From contig JAPYPR010000008.1 in assembly GCA_029937545.1 (NCBI GenBank), forward strand, positions 1 to 64,000: a DNA stretch of 64,000 nt, written 5' to 3'. The DNA is from Erythrobacter sp. Its GTDB lineage: Bacteria > Pseudomonadota > Alphaproteobacteria > Sphingomonadales > Sphingomonadaceae. A program made the translations under genes and the position numbers. Every line of letters starts with the position of its first letter. Position 1 is the stretch's first letter. Of the stretch, positions 54,601 to 62,666 are shown one piece after another. Below the pieces are notes generated by a model, which was not told the origin of the DNA, did not search any database, and saw nothing but the letters and a program-made list of their open reading frames with translations.

Positions 54601-55022
54601 GGCCGAGCGGCCTTCTCGACCGTCATGATCCAGCCATTCTCCCCATGGCGCATGGCAAAGCGCTGGACCGATTCGTGCTTGGGAGGTTTGGCGCGCCAGC
54701 CGATCGCGCGACCGAAATGGACTTCCTTGCTCCACGGACTATCCATCGCGAAATTGCCGTAGGCCAGATCGATCTTGCCCTCGGCCAATTCGGCGAGAAT
54801 CTCTTCGCTGTCGCCGCGGCGGATCTGCAAATCGGCGCCAGTTGTCTCCTGCAATTCGGCCAACGCATCGCAAACATGGCCGTCGGCCTGAGCGTTCTCG
54901 ATCCAGCCGAGCCGGATCGTTCCGGTCTCGCCAACAAGTGATGTCGTTCGTTCGGGATCACGCGGCATATCGCAGCTTGCCAAGATCAGGCCAGTCAGAC
55001 CGGTCAGCGCCCATCGCCACAT
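54597..55022 (-). CDS. Lipoprotein resembling half of a solute-binding protein
   Basis: This 141-aa protein has a lipoprotein signal with lipobox LASC (Cys17). The rest looks like one lobe of a family 3 periplasmic solute-binding protein: GTIRLGWIENAQ strand, then GADLQIRRGDSEEILAELAEGKIDLAYGNFAMDSPW, the segment that in such proteins tests for the ligand. It is about half the usual length. It is translationally coupled to the CDF transporter, which suggests a joint role in metal handling at the periplasmic face. This role is inference. Confidence 0.72.
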   Translation of the reverse strand: MWRWALTGLTGLILASCDMPRDPERTTSLVGETGTIRLGWIENAQADGHVCDALAELQETTGADLQIRRGDSEEILAELAEGKIDLAYGNFAMDSPWSKEVHFGRAIGWRAKPPKHESVQRFAMRHGENGWIMTVEKAARP

Positions 55023-55165
55023 CGTCTTCGCTCTCCCCGCGATACTACCTTGTCAATATAACCGTTGGGTTGGCTAAAGGTTGCATATGGCACTACGGGC
55101 GTAGGGTTCCGGTTTCTCTTCTGGCGAGCAGTCCGGCAGCTCCCCACCCGAACAAGACCTTACCC

Positions 55166-55930
55166 CTACCGCGTATTCCCCCGGTCGCGATCCAGTAGCA
55201 GCTGGAACAGGATCGCGCGCACTTCGCCGTCGATTTCGCCGTTGATCTTCTCGGGGCGCCAGCGGCGCTGGAAGGCTTCGACGGCCTTGTGCCCGTCGGT
55301 GATGTCGTAGCCGTAGCGCTCCAGCGCGAGGTAGAAGGCTGCGTCGTTGTCGAACGGGTCGCCGCGTTCGAGCTTTTCGGGGCGCGGCAGGCACAGGCCG
55401 TATTCGGCGAGGCGGTCCCACGGGAACAGCTCGCCCGGATCGATCTTGCGGGCGGGCGCGACGTCGGAATGGCCCACCACATTGGCGCGCGGGATGTCGT
55501 ATTGCTTCACGATCCGCGCGACCAGCGGCACGAGCTTTTCGAACTGCGCCTCGTTGAATTCGCGATAGCCGTATTTGTGGCCCGGGTGGTCGAGCTCGAT
55601 GCCGACGCTGATGCCGTTCACGTCCTTGTGGCCGCGCCAGTAGGAGACGCCGGCGTGCCAGGCGCGCTTGTCTTCCGGCACCAGCCGCACGACCTCGCCC
55701 TGTTCGCCGATCAGGTAATGCGCAGAGACCTTGGCTTCGGGATCGCATAGCCGTTCGATGGCGAAGCCCTTGTCCTCCATCTCGGTGTAGTGGATCACCA
55801 CCATGGAGATGGGTCCGCTGCGCTCGTCGTGATTGGGCGAGAGGACTTCGCGGTCGACCAGCTCGTCCTTGCTGGCGGGCAGGCCTTCGCCCAATTTCCC
55901 GAAGTCCGATTTGCCGAAGTCCGACTTCAC
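55166..55930 (-). CDS. N-acetylmuramoyl-L-alanine amidase (AmpD/AmiD-type)
   Basis: This 254-aa zinc amidase cuts the lactyl-peptide bond of muropeptides. The Amidase_2 motifs are VVIHYTEM (zinc His47), SAHYLIGEQGEVVRLVPED, AWHAGVSYWRG, and VVGHSDVAPARKIDPGELFPW. The C-terminal 60 residues form a peptidoglycan-binding-like helical domain (YLALERYGYDITDG, VEAFQRRWRP). No signal peptide is visible, so it may act on recycled muropeptides in the cytoplasm. The N-terminus shows a tandem KSDFG duplication. The start overlaps the chpT stop by 4 nt. Confidence 0.93.
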   Translation of the reverse strand: MKSDFGKSDFGKLGEGLPASKDELVDREVLSPNHDERSGPISMVVIHYTEMEDKGFAIERLCDPEAKVSAHYLIGEQGEVVRLVPEDKRAWHAGVSYWRGHKDVNGISVGIELDHPGHKYGYREFNEAQFEKLVPLVARIVKQYDIPRANVVGHSDVAPARKIDPGELFPWDRLAEYGLCLPRPEKLERGDPFDNDAAFYLALERYGYDITDGHKAVEAFQRRWRPEKINGEIDGEVRAILFQLLLDRDRGNTR

Positions 55931-56586
55931 CCGATCAGGCCTTCGCCCTGGGGCAGCACGGCGCCCAGCACCAGCGCGTCGGCGGATTTATGATACTGCA
56001 ACCCGCCTCCGCTTTCCTGCGCGAGGAGGTGGATCATATGCGCCGCCGCCGTGCGGCTCGACAGCTCGCGCCGGTCGAGACTGCCGTCGAGCGCCTTGCC
56101 GATGGTCTCGTCGAAAGCCACCTTCCGCCCGCTGGCGCGCACCACGATCTCGCACGCTCCGTCACGCGTTTCGGCGCCGACATCCAGCGTACCGCCGCGC
56201 ACCAGCGCGTCGATTGCGATCTGCGCGAAGTTGAGCAGCACCTTTACCGCCGGCTTACCGAGCGAGGCATCCGCCAGCGCCCAATTGACCTCGACCTTGT
56301 CCTTGTCGGCGACCAGCGCCTGGATCAGGGCCTTGGGCTCTTCCACGGCCACGCGCTCGCCGAAGCCGCCCGCCGCACCGAAGGCGAGGCGAAAGAACTT
56401 GAGCTTGTTGGTCGAGATCGACGCGCTCTGCTCTAGCAATTGCATGACGTTGGCACGCATTTCCGGGTCGGTTTCCAGCGCGAGCAGTTCCAGCCCGTTG
56501 GACAATGCCCCCACGGGGCTGAGCATGTCATGGCACAGCCGCGAGCAGAGCATGGCGGCAAGGTCGATCGATTGGCGGTCGTCCAT
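55927..56586 (-). CDS. chpT: Histidine phosphotransferase ChpT
   Basis: This 219-aa protein relays phosphate from the CckA hybrid kinase to CtrA and CpdR in the alphaproteobacterial cell-cycle circuit. The phosphorylated histidine is His19 in LCSRLCHDMLSPVGALSNG, the hallmark of ChpT, followed by LELLALETDPEM. The C-terminal half has the degenerate HATPase-like fold of the family. A GGGAT ribosome site precedes the ATG. It is followed by an overlapping amidase gene and preceded by the JAMM protease gene. CckA and CtrA are not in the window. Confidence 0.95.
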   Translation of the reverse strand: MDDRQSIDLAAMLCSRLCHDMLSPVGALSNGLELLALETDPEMRANVMQLLEQSASISTNKLKFFRLAFGAAGGFGERVAVEEPKALIQALVADKDKVEVNWALADASLGKPAVKVLLNFAQIAIDALVRGGTLDVGAETRDGACEIVVRASGRKVAFDETIGKALDGSLDRRELSSRTAAAHMIHLLAQESGGGLQYHKSADALVLGAVLPQGEGLIG

Positions 56587-56620
56587 CGTGATCCCGGTAA
56601 TGAAAAATTGAGGATGTGTC

Positions 56621-57016
56621 TTAGCGAGGCGAGGTCACATAGGGAAGCGCTTCGAACCCCGCATCCCCCGAACGCCAGAACGCGACTCGGCCTGCCGCGA
56701 CGATGGCCCAGACCATCCCGTCGCCCGCCGCCATGGCGACATCGGTGGCGGAAGGTTCGGCGCGGCCATTGGGGTGGGAGTGATAATAGCCGACGACCTG
56801 CGGGCCGCCCCGGCGCGCGGCGCGATGGGCGTCGATGAGGGTTTGCGGGTCGATTTCGAAATGGATTGCGGGGTCGGAATGGACGTTGGCGGCGGGGAGG
56901 ATGGTGCCGATGCGGGCGCCTTCGCCGAGGAGGATGCCGCAGCATTCGTGGGGATGCGAGGTCTTCGCCTCGGCGAGGAGGTGGTCCAATAGCGCGCTTG
57001 AGATGTCCACTGTCAT
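56621..57016 (-). CDS. JAMM/MPN-domain metalloprotease (M67-type)
   Basis: This 131-aa protein has a complete JAMM zinc site: Glu24 in HPHECCGILLGE and HSHPNGRAEPSATD with His79, His81, Ser89 and Asp92 (H-x-H-x7-S-x2-D). Prokaryotic members cleave isopeptide-like bonds, or process ThiS/MoaD-like sulfur carriers; no such carrier gene is adjacent. ATG 57016 begins MTVDISSALL. It has no Shine-Dalgarno and its start is only 16 nt from the start of the divergent rluD gene. The chpT gene follows 34 nt later. Confidence 0.93.
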   Translation of the reverse strand: MTVDISSALLDHLLAEAKTSHPHECCGILLGEGARIGTILPAANVHSDPAIHFEIDPQTLIDAHRAARRGGPQVVGYYHSHPNGRAEPSATDVAMAAGDGMVWAIVAAGRVAFWRSGDAGFEALPYVTSPR

Positions 57017-57032
57017 CGCGCATGGCCCTAGC

Positions 57033-57989
57033 ATGGCCCTGCCGGAAATCATAAGCGGATCGCTCGCCACCAGTGGCCGCCTGGACAAGGCGCTGGCCGA
57101 GGCGAGCGGGTTGTCGCGCGAGCGGGTGAAGGGGCTCATCGCGGATGGCTCGGTCGAGGTCGGCGGAAAGCCGGTGGCGAGTGGCTCCGCCAAGGTCGCG
57201 GCAGGTGCACACTTCACTATCGCCCTCCCCCCACCCGAACCGCTCGCCGCAGAACCGCAGGATATCCCGCTGGAGATCGTCTTCGAAGACGCTGACCTGC
57301 TGGTAGTGAACAAGCCCGCGGGCATGGTGGTCCACCCTGCGGCGGGCAATCCCGACGGGACGCTTGTCAATGCCCTGCTGCATCACTGCGCGGGGCGGCT
57401 GTCCGGCATCAACGGCGTCGCGCGGCCCGGGATCGTCCACCGGATCGACAAGGATACCTCCGGCCTGCTGGTCGTCGCCAAGTCCGATGCCGCGCATGAG
57501 AGGCTGGCGAAGCAATTCGCCGACCATTCGATTGCGCGCCGCTATCTCGCCGTCTGCGCGGGGCACCCGAACCCGGCGGCGGGCACCGTCGCGGGCCGCA
57601 TCGGCCGCTCAGACAAGGATCGCAAGAAGATGGCCGTGCTCCCCGACGAAGCCACGCGCGGCAAGCATGCGGTCACGCATTACGCGACGAAGCAGCGCCT
57701 CGACCATGCCGCGCTGATCGAATGCAGGCTCGAAACCGGGCGGACCCACCAGGTGCGCGTTCACTGTGCGTCAATCGGCCATCCGCTATTAGGAGACCCT
57801 GTCTATGGACGCACTCCCAAGCCGCTCCGCGCGACGCTTCAGCAGCTGCAATTCGCCCGCCAGGCGCTCCACGCAGCCAGCCTCGGATTCATCCATCCTG
57901 TCAGCGGCGAAAGCTTGGATTTCCGCGCCGAATTGCCCCCCGATATGAGCGAACTCATGCGGGAACTTATCGACGAAACCGCACGTTGA
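57033..57989 (+). CDS. rluD: 23S rRNA pseudouridine synthase RluD
   Basis: This 318-aa enzyme makes pseudouridines in helix 69 of 23S rRNA. It has an N-terminal S4 domain (GRLDKALAEASGLSRERVKGLI), the catalytic Asp139 in HRIDKDTSGLLVVAK, and the LETGRTHQVRVH and GDPVYGR motifs. ATG 57033 gives the usual N-terminus; the longer frame to 56835 reads the JAMM gene on the wrong strand. There is no ribosome site, and the promoter must lie inside the divergent JAMM gene or be leaderless. It is followed by rpoH after 121 nt. Confidence 0.93.
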   Translation: MALPEIISGSLATSGRLDKALAEASGLSRERVKGLIADGSVEVGGKPVASGSAKVAAGAHFTIALPPPEPLAAEPQDIPLEIVFEDADLLVVNKPAGMVVHPAAGNPDGTLVNALLHHCAGRLSGINGVARPGIVHRIDKDTSGLLVVAKSDAAHERLAKQFADHSIARRYLAVCAGHPNPAAGTVAGRIGRSDKDRKKMAVLPDEATRGKHAVTHYATKQRLDHAALIECRLETGRTHQVRVHCASIGHPLLGDPVYGRTPKPLRATLQQLQFARQALHAASLGFIHPVSGESLDFRAELPPDMSELMRELIDETAR

Positions 57990-58110
57990 AATCGATGAAA
58001 AGCAACACAGTCGCGGGCAATATCTGTTATAAATAACTTCAGTGGCCCGAGAGTCGAATGCCCAGCAGGGGTTCGGCGCGCGAGGTCGACGCTAGAAAGG
58101 TCAGGGTTAC

Positions 58111-59016
58111 GTGAGCAATACCAAAGCATTGAGCGTCCCGGCGCTCGGCGGTGAGCAGAGCCTCAACCGCTATCTCTCCGAAATCAAGAAATTCCCCGTG
58201 CTGACGCAAGAGCAGGAATACATGCTCGCCAAGCGTTACGAAGAGCATGAGGACTCAGAAGCTGCGGCGCAGCTCGTCACCTCGCACCTGCGCCTCGTGG
58301 CGAAGATCGCCATGGGCTATCGCGGCTACGGCCTGCCGGTTTCGGACCTCATTTCCGAAGGCAATGTCGGCCTGATGCAGGGCGTGAAGAAGTTCGAGGC
58401 CGATCGCGGCTTCCGCCTCGCCACCTATGCCATGTGGTGGATCAAGGCGAGCATCCAGGAATACATCCTGCGTTCTTGGAGCCTCGTGAAGATGGGCACC
58501 ACCGCCGCGCAGAAGAAGCTGTTCTTCAACCTGCGCCGGATGAAGAAGAACCTCGACGCCTACGAGGACACCGATCTGCATCCGGATGACGTAGCGAAGA
58601 TCGCGACCGATCTCGGCGTGCCCGAGCAGGAAGTGGTTAATATGAACCGCCGCATGCTGATGGGCGGCGACGGTTCGCTCAACGTGCCGATGCGCAATGG
58701 CGAAGACGGTAGCGGCGAATGGATGGACTGGTTGAAGGACGATGGTCCGCTCCAGGACGAACTGGTCGCCGATGCCGAGGAAGCCGAAGTGCGCCACGAC
58801 ATGCTGGTGGAGGCGATGGACAACCTCAACGATCGCGAAAAGCACATTTTCCGCGAGCGGCGCCTGACGGAAAACCCGCAGACGCTGGAGGAACTGAGCC
58901 AGGTCTACAGCGTAAGCCGCGAACGCATCCGCCAGATCGAAGTCCGCGCTTTCGAGAAAGTGCAGAAGGCGATGAAGGCGATTGCCGGCGAGAGGTTGCT
59001 ACCGGGCGTGGCGTAA
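58111..59016 (+). CDS. rpoH: RNA polymerase sigma-32 factor RpoH
   Basis: This 301-aa sigma factor directs transcription of heat-shock genes. It has the region 2 core (LISEGNVGLMQGVKKFE, RLATYAMWWIKASIQEYIL), the RpoH box QKKLFFNLRRMK that marks the family, and the region 4 helix-turn-helix (TLEELSQVYSVSRERIRQIEVRAFEKV). It starts at GTG 58111 after AAGG at 58097. A clpB promoter of RpoH type lies in the same window. Alphaproteobacteria often have two or more rpoH genes; only one is here. A strong terminator follows. Confidence 0.98.
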   Translation: MSNTKALSVPALGGEQSLNRYLSEIKKFPVLTQEQEYMLAKRYEEHEDSEAAAQLVTSHLRLVAKIAMGYRGYGLPVSDLISEGNVGLMQGVKKFEADRGFRLATYAMWWIKASIQEYILRSWSLVKMGTTAAQKKLFFNLRRMKKNLDAYEDTDLHPDDVAKIATDLGVPEQEVVNMNRRMLMGGDGSLNVPMRNGEDGSGEWMDWLKDDGPLQDELVADAEEAEVRHDMLVEAMDNLNDREKHIFRERRLTENPQTLEELSQVYSVSRERIRQIEVRAFEKVQKAMKAIAGERLLPGVA

Positions 59017-59037
59017 TTGCGCCGGTCGCTAGACAAT

Positions 59038-59082
59038 AGAGAGGGCCGCCGTTCCGATGGGATCGGCGGCCCTCTCTCTTTT
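59038..59082 (+). terminator. Rho-independent terminator of rpoH
   Basis: A perfect 14-bp stem (59038-59051 with 59064-59077) with a 12-nt loop is followed by CTTTT at 59078-59082, 21 nt after the rpoH stop. It lies between rpoH and the convergent amidohydrolase gene. Confidence 0.93.
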
Positions 59083-59093
59083 GCGTCTGACGA

Positions 59094-60413
59094 TTAGCTC
59101 CCCGCCAGATCCAGCACCGCCGCCACCATCGCCCGCGTGCCCAGCGTCACGCTTTCGCGCGGGGCGATCTTGAACAGGGGGGAGTGGTGCGAGGGGACGG
59201 CAGGACCGCCGTTGGCTTCGGCTTCGAAGGCTTCTGGCGGGGTGCCGCCGACGGCGAAGTAATAGCCAGGCACCCCGAGATCCTCGGCCACGAAATAGGA
59301 GAAGTCCTCCGCCCCCATGCCGCGCTGTTCGAAAGGCTGGAAGCCTGCCTCGCCGAAGGTCGTGCGCATCACGCCGTTCAGGCGGCGGGCGAGTTCGGGG
59401 TCGTTATAGGTGACCGGAGTGCCCTCGCTCACCGTGACCTTCACCGGCAGCTCGTCGGGCAGGCCATGTGCCTTGCCGATGCCGACTGCCACGCGTTCGA
59501 TGGCGGCGAGAAGCTGCGCGCGCGTATCCTCGTCGTTCGCGCGCACGGTCAGCTGCAGATCGGCGCGTTCGGAGATGATGTTGTGCTTCGTACCGGCCTG
59601 GAACGCGCCAACCGTGATGACCGCGGGCGAGAGCGGCTCGATCTCGCGGCTGACGATCGATTGCAGCGCGGTGACGATCTGCGAGGCGATATAGACCGGA
59701 TCGCGGCCCATATGCGGGCTGGCCCCGTGCGCGCCGACGCCCGGCACCATGATGTCGACCGAATCGGCGCTCGAATACTGGATCCCCTCGGCCGCCGAGA
59801 TCATGCCCGTCGGCAAAATCGAGGCAACATGGAAGGCGAGCGCATAGTCCGGCGTTCCGAAGCGGTCGTAGAGCCCGTCCTCCAGCATGGCCTTTGCTCC
59901 GCCGACGCGTTCTTCCGCCGGTTGCACCACGAACATCAGCGTGCCCGACCAATCGTCCTTCATTGCCATCAGGCGCCGCGCCGTACCGACCATCGAGGTG
60001 ATATGCACATCGTGCCCGCAAGCATGCATCACCGGATAGGTCTCGCCATCCTGCCCGACCTGCGTGGCGGTAGAGGCGTATTCGAGGCCAGAGCGCTCCT
60101 CCACCGGCAGCCCGTCCATATCGGCACGCAGCATGATCAGCGGGCCGTCGCCATTCTCCAGCATGCCGACCACGCCGGTGCCCCCGACATTCTCGGTCAC
60201 CGTCAGTCCGGCGGCGCGCAATTCGGCGGCCATGCGCTTGGCGGTATCGGTCTCGAGGAAGGAAAGTTCGGGGTTCTGATGGAAGTGGACGAAGAGGTCT
60301 TCGAGATGGCTGTCGTAATCCGTCGCCACCGCATCGGCGACCTCCGCGCTGTCCGCCAGCGCCGGCGTCGCAGCGAAAGCGGCCAGCGCCGCGGCCAGAA
60401 TGAGATTGTGCAT
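59094..60413 (-). CDS. M20-family amidohydrolase, exported
   Basis: This 439-aa enzyme has a signal peptide (AAALAAFAATPALA) and the M20D fold: LRADMDGLPVEERS, MHACGHDVH (zinc ligands), PAEERVGGAKAMLEDG and a terminal GMGAEDFSYF. Family members hydrolyse N-acyl amino acids, hippurate or aminoacyl conjugates. AAGGGGA precedes ATG 60413, and the much longer open frame runs into the divergent mtgA gene. The signal peptide is unusual for an M20D enzyme and points to scavenging in the periplasm. It converges on rpoH. Confidence 0.94.
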   Translation of the reverse strand: MHNLILAAALAAFAATPALADSAEVADAVATDYDSHLEDLFVHFHQNPELSFLETDTAKRMAAELRAAGLTVTENVGGTGVVGMLENGDGPLIMLRADMDGLPVEERSGLEYASTATQVGQDGETYPVMHACGHDVHITSMVGTARRLMAMKDDWSGTLMFVVQPAEERVGGAKAMLEDGLYDRFGTPDYALAFHVASILPTGMISAAEGIQYSSADSVDIMVPGVGAHGASPHMGRDPVYIASQIVTALQSIVSREIEPLSPAVITVGAFQAGTKHNIISERADLQLTVRANDEDTRAQLLAAIERVAVGIGKAHGLPDELPVKVTVSEGTPVTYNDPELARRLNGVMRTTFGEAGFQPFEQRGMGAEDFSYFVAEDLGVPGYYFAVGGTPPEAFEAEANGGPAVPSHHSPLFKIAPRESVTLGTRAMVAAVLDLAGS

Positions 60414-60464
60414 CGATCGTCCCCTTGTCTTCGTTCGTGGTGACAGAAAGCACGGGCGCGCCCC

Positions 60465-61187
60465 ATGAGCAAGTGCCGCCGATTGCAAGCGCTCTCCATG
60501 GCCGCTAGCAGCAATGCCATGCGCTGGTTCGTCCGCTTTCTTTTCAAGGCCCTGTTCGGCCTGCTGGCGCTGAGCCTGCTGTTGGTGCTCGCGTTCAAAT
60601 TCATATCTGTGCCCGTCACCGCCACCATGGTGATGGACGGCAACGGCATCACCAAGGACTGGACCAGCCTCAACAATATCGACCGCAACATGGTGGGCGC
60701 AGTGATCGCGGCGGAGGATGGCAAGTTCTGCACGCATGACGGCTTCGACCGCGAGGCGATCGAGCAGGCCATGCGCGAGAATGCGCAGGGCGGGCGCATC
60801 CGTGGCGGCTCGACGATCAGCCAGCAGACCGCCAAGAACGTATTCCTGTGGCAGGGCGGCGGCTATTTCCGTAAAGGGCTGGAGGCCTATTTCACGTTGC
60901 TGATCGAGCAGATCTGGGGCAAGCGGCGGATCATGGAAGTCTACCTCAACGTCGCCGAGACCGGTATCGGCACCTATGGCGTGGAAGCAGGGGCGGAACG
61001 CTATTTCAACAAGTCCGCCGCCAGCCTGACCCCCACCGAAGCGGCCCGCATGGCCGCGGCGCTACCGCTACCGAAAGAGCGCTCGGTCGTGAACCCACGC
61101 GGTTGGCTGCGCAGGCATGGCAATACGATTGCCGCGCGCATCGGCGTAGTCGGTCGTGACGGCCTCGACGCCTGCGTGTACGACTGA
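60465..61187 (+). CDS. mtgA: Monofunctional biosynthetic peptidoglycan transglycosylase
   Basis: This protein of up to 240 aa polymerises lipid II glycan strands. It has one transmembrane helix (about residues 28-45) and a GT51 domain with the catalytic glutamate Glu84 in AAEDGKFCTHDGFD, then RGGSTISQQTAKNVFLW and the KRRIMEVYLNVAETGIGTYGVE block. The start is uncertain: ATG 60465, 60498 or 60519 are in frame and none has a strong ribosome site; 60519 would start right before the membrane helix. It is 5 nt from the CDF gene. Confidence 0.95.
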   Translation: MSKCRRLQALSMAASSNAMRWFVRFLFKALFGLLALSLLLVLAFKFISVPVTATMVMDGNGITKDWTSLNNIDRNMVGAVIAAEDGKFCTHDGFDREAIEQAMRENAQGGRIRGGSTISQQTAKNVFLWQGGGYFRKGLEAYFTLLIEQIWGKRRIMEVYLNVAETGIGTYGVEAGAERYFNKSAASLTPTEAARMAAALPLPKERSVVNPRGWLRRHGNTIAARIGVVGRDGLDACVYD

Positions 61188-61192
61188 TCGCG

Positions 61193-62104
61193 ATGGGCGC
61201 AGGGCACGATCACGCACATGGCAGCGATCACGCGGGACATAGCCATGCTCCGGCCGATTTCGGCCGCGCCTTCCTGATCGGCATCATCCTCAATACCGGT
61301 TTCGTGATTGTCGAGGCGGCCTATGGCTGGATCTCGGGATCGATGGCGCTGATCGCCGATGCAGGCCATAATCTGTCCGACGTACTGGCGCTGATGGTGG
61401 CCTGGGGTGCGAGCGTCGCGGCGAAAAAAGCGCCGACCGACCGCTTCACCTATGGCTACAAGAGCTCGACCATCCTCGCGGCGCTCGCCAATGCCGGGTT
61501 GTTGCTGGTCGCCATCGGAGCGATCCTGTTCGAGACGCTGCATCGCATGGCAGAGCCCGCCGAAGTCCAGGGCGAAACAATGGCGATCGTCGCCGGGATC
61601 GGAATCCTAATCAACGCCGGCACCGCGGCGCTCTTCCTGCGCGGTCAGCACGACATCAATATCCGCGGGGCCTTCCTGCACATGGCCGCCGATGCGCTCG
61701 TCAGCCTCGGCGTGGTGATCGCCGGGCTGGCGATCCTGTGGACCGGCGAAACCTGGATCGACCCGGCGGTGAGCTTGCTGATCGTCCTCGTCATCGCCTG
61801 GGGCACTTGGGGCCTACTGAAAGACAGCGTTGCGATGAGCCTGCTGGCTGTGCCCAAAGGCATATCGGAGAGAGCCGTGCGCGACTACTTGACTGCGCTA
61901 CCGGGTGTGGACGCAGTCCACGACCTCCATATCTGGCCGATGAGCACCACCGAAACCGCGCTGACCGCGCATCTCGTCATGCCGCAGGGCCACCCGGGCG
62001 ACGCTTTCCTCAGCGGGATTTCGCACGAGCTGGAGCACCACTACCGTATCGGCCACGCGACCATCCAGATCGAGCGCACGCCCCATTGCGCGGGCGGCTG
62101 CTGA
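61193..62104 (+). CDS. Zinc/cation efflux transporter, CzcD/ZitB-type CDF
   Basis: This 303-aa transporter has a histidine-rich N-terminus (HDHAHGSDHAGHSH) that binds metal, six helices and a C-terminal cytoplasmic domain. Zinc-site residues are His59/Asp63 in ADAGHNLSD and the HMAADALVSLG motif of helix five. It ends with HCAGGC, a cysteine-rich tail that could bind metal. It follows mtgA by 5 nt, so they may share a transcript. The second CDF gene in the window (53674) is far more divergent. Zinc, cobalt or cadmium are likely substrates. Confidence 0.95.
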   Translation: MGAGHDHAHGSDHAGHSHAPADFGRAFLIGIILNTGFVIVEAAYGWISGSMALIADAGHNLSDVLALMVAWGASVAAKKAPTDRFTYGYKSSTILAALANAGLLLVAIGAILFETLHRMAEPAEVQGETMAIVAGIGILINAGTAALFLRGQHDINIRGAFLHMAADALVSLGVVIAGLAILWTGETWIDPAVSLLIVLVIAWGTWGLLKDSVAMSLLAVPKGISERAVRDYLTALPGVDAVHDLHIWPMSTTETALTAHLVMPQGHPGDAFLSGISHELEHHYRIGHATIQIERTPHCAGGC

Positions 62105-62148
62105 CGCAGCGCGCGAGCAAGGCCGCGCGGGACAAGCTGAAAGCGGCG

Positions 62149-62666
62149 ATGAACCGTTTGGCGCGCGGCGATAAAGCCGCTCTGGAGGACGTCTACCGCG
62201 CTACCTTGGCGAAACTTTTCGGCATTTGCCTGCGTATCTTGGGAGACGAAAAAGAAGCCGAGGACGCATTGCAGGACGTCTATCTGACATTGTGGCGACG
62301 GGCCGATCGGTACGATCCGGAGCGAGCGCGATCGCGTGGCTGGCGACCTTTGCGCGCAATCGCGCGATCGATCGCCTGCGCACCGGCAAGGTCAGGGGTG
62401 GCGCAGTGCCCGAGGACAAGGCTGCTTCCGCGTCCGATGGCAACCCAGTGGCCGATGCCATGCTGATAGACGCGGAACGCGAGGCGCGCGTGCACACCTG
62501 TCTCGAAGAGCTAGACGAAACGCCGCGCGATGCGATTCGCAGCGCTTTCTTCGAAGGCCGCACCTATGCCGATCCGGCCGAACAGCAGGACGTCCCGCTA
62601 GGCACGATGAAAAGCTGGATCAGCCGCGAGCTGGCGAAGCGGAAAGCCTGTATGGAGGCGGGAGAA
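62149..62666 (+). pseudogene. ECF sigma factor, frameshifted
   Basis: The product starts in the frame of 62149 (MNRLARGDKAALEDVYR, then sigma region 2 [32 protein letters not shown]) and continues one base earlier in the frame from 62325 ([18 protein letters not shown], then region 4 [19 protein letters not shown]). One base is missing between 62324 and 62325: DPER followed by SAIAWL restores the family pattern. The expected stop is also absent: the second frame reads TTA at 62667-62669 and runs on to 62951. It sits before an anti-sigma gene and a fasciclin gene, the usual order. It is a pseudogene or contains a sequencing error. Confidence 0.75.

Noticed and set aside
62300..62340. Programmed -1 frameshift in the ECF sigma gene
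   Set aside because: No slippery heptamer of the X-XXY-YYZ type and no strong downstream stem next to 62324; a deletion or sequence error is simpler.
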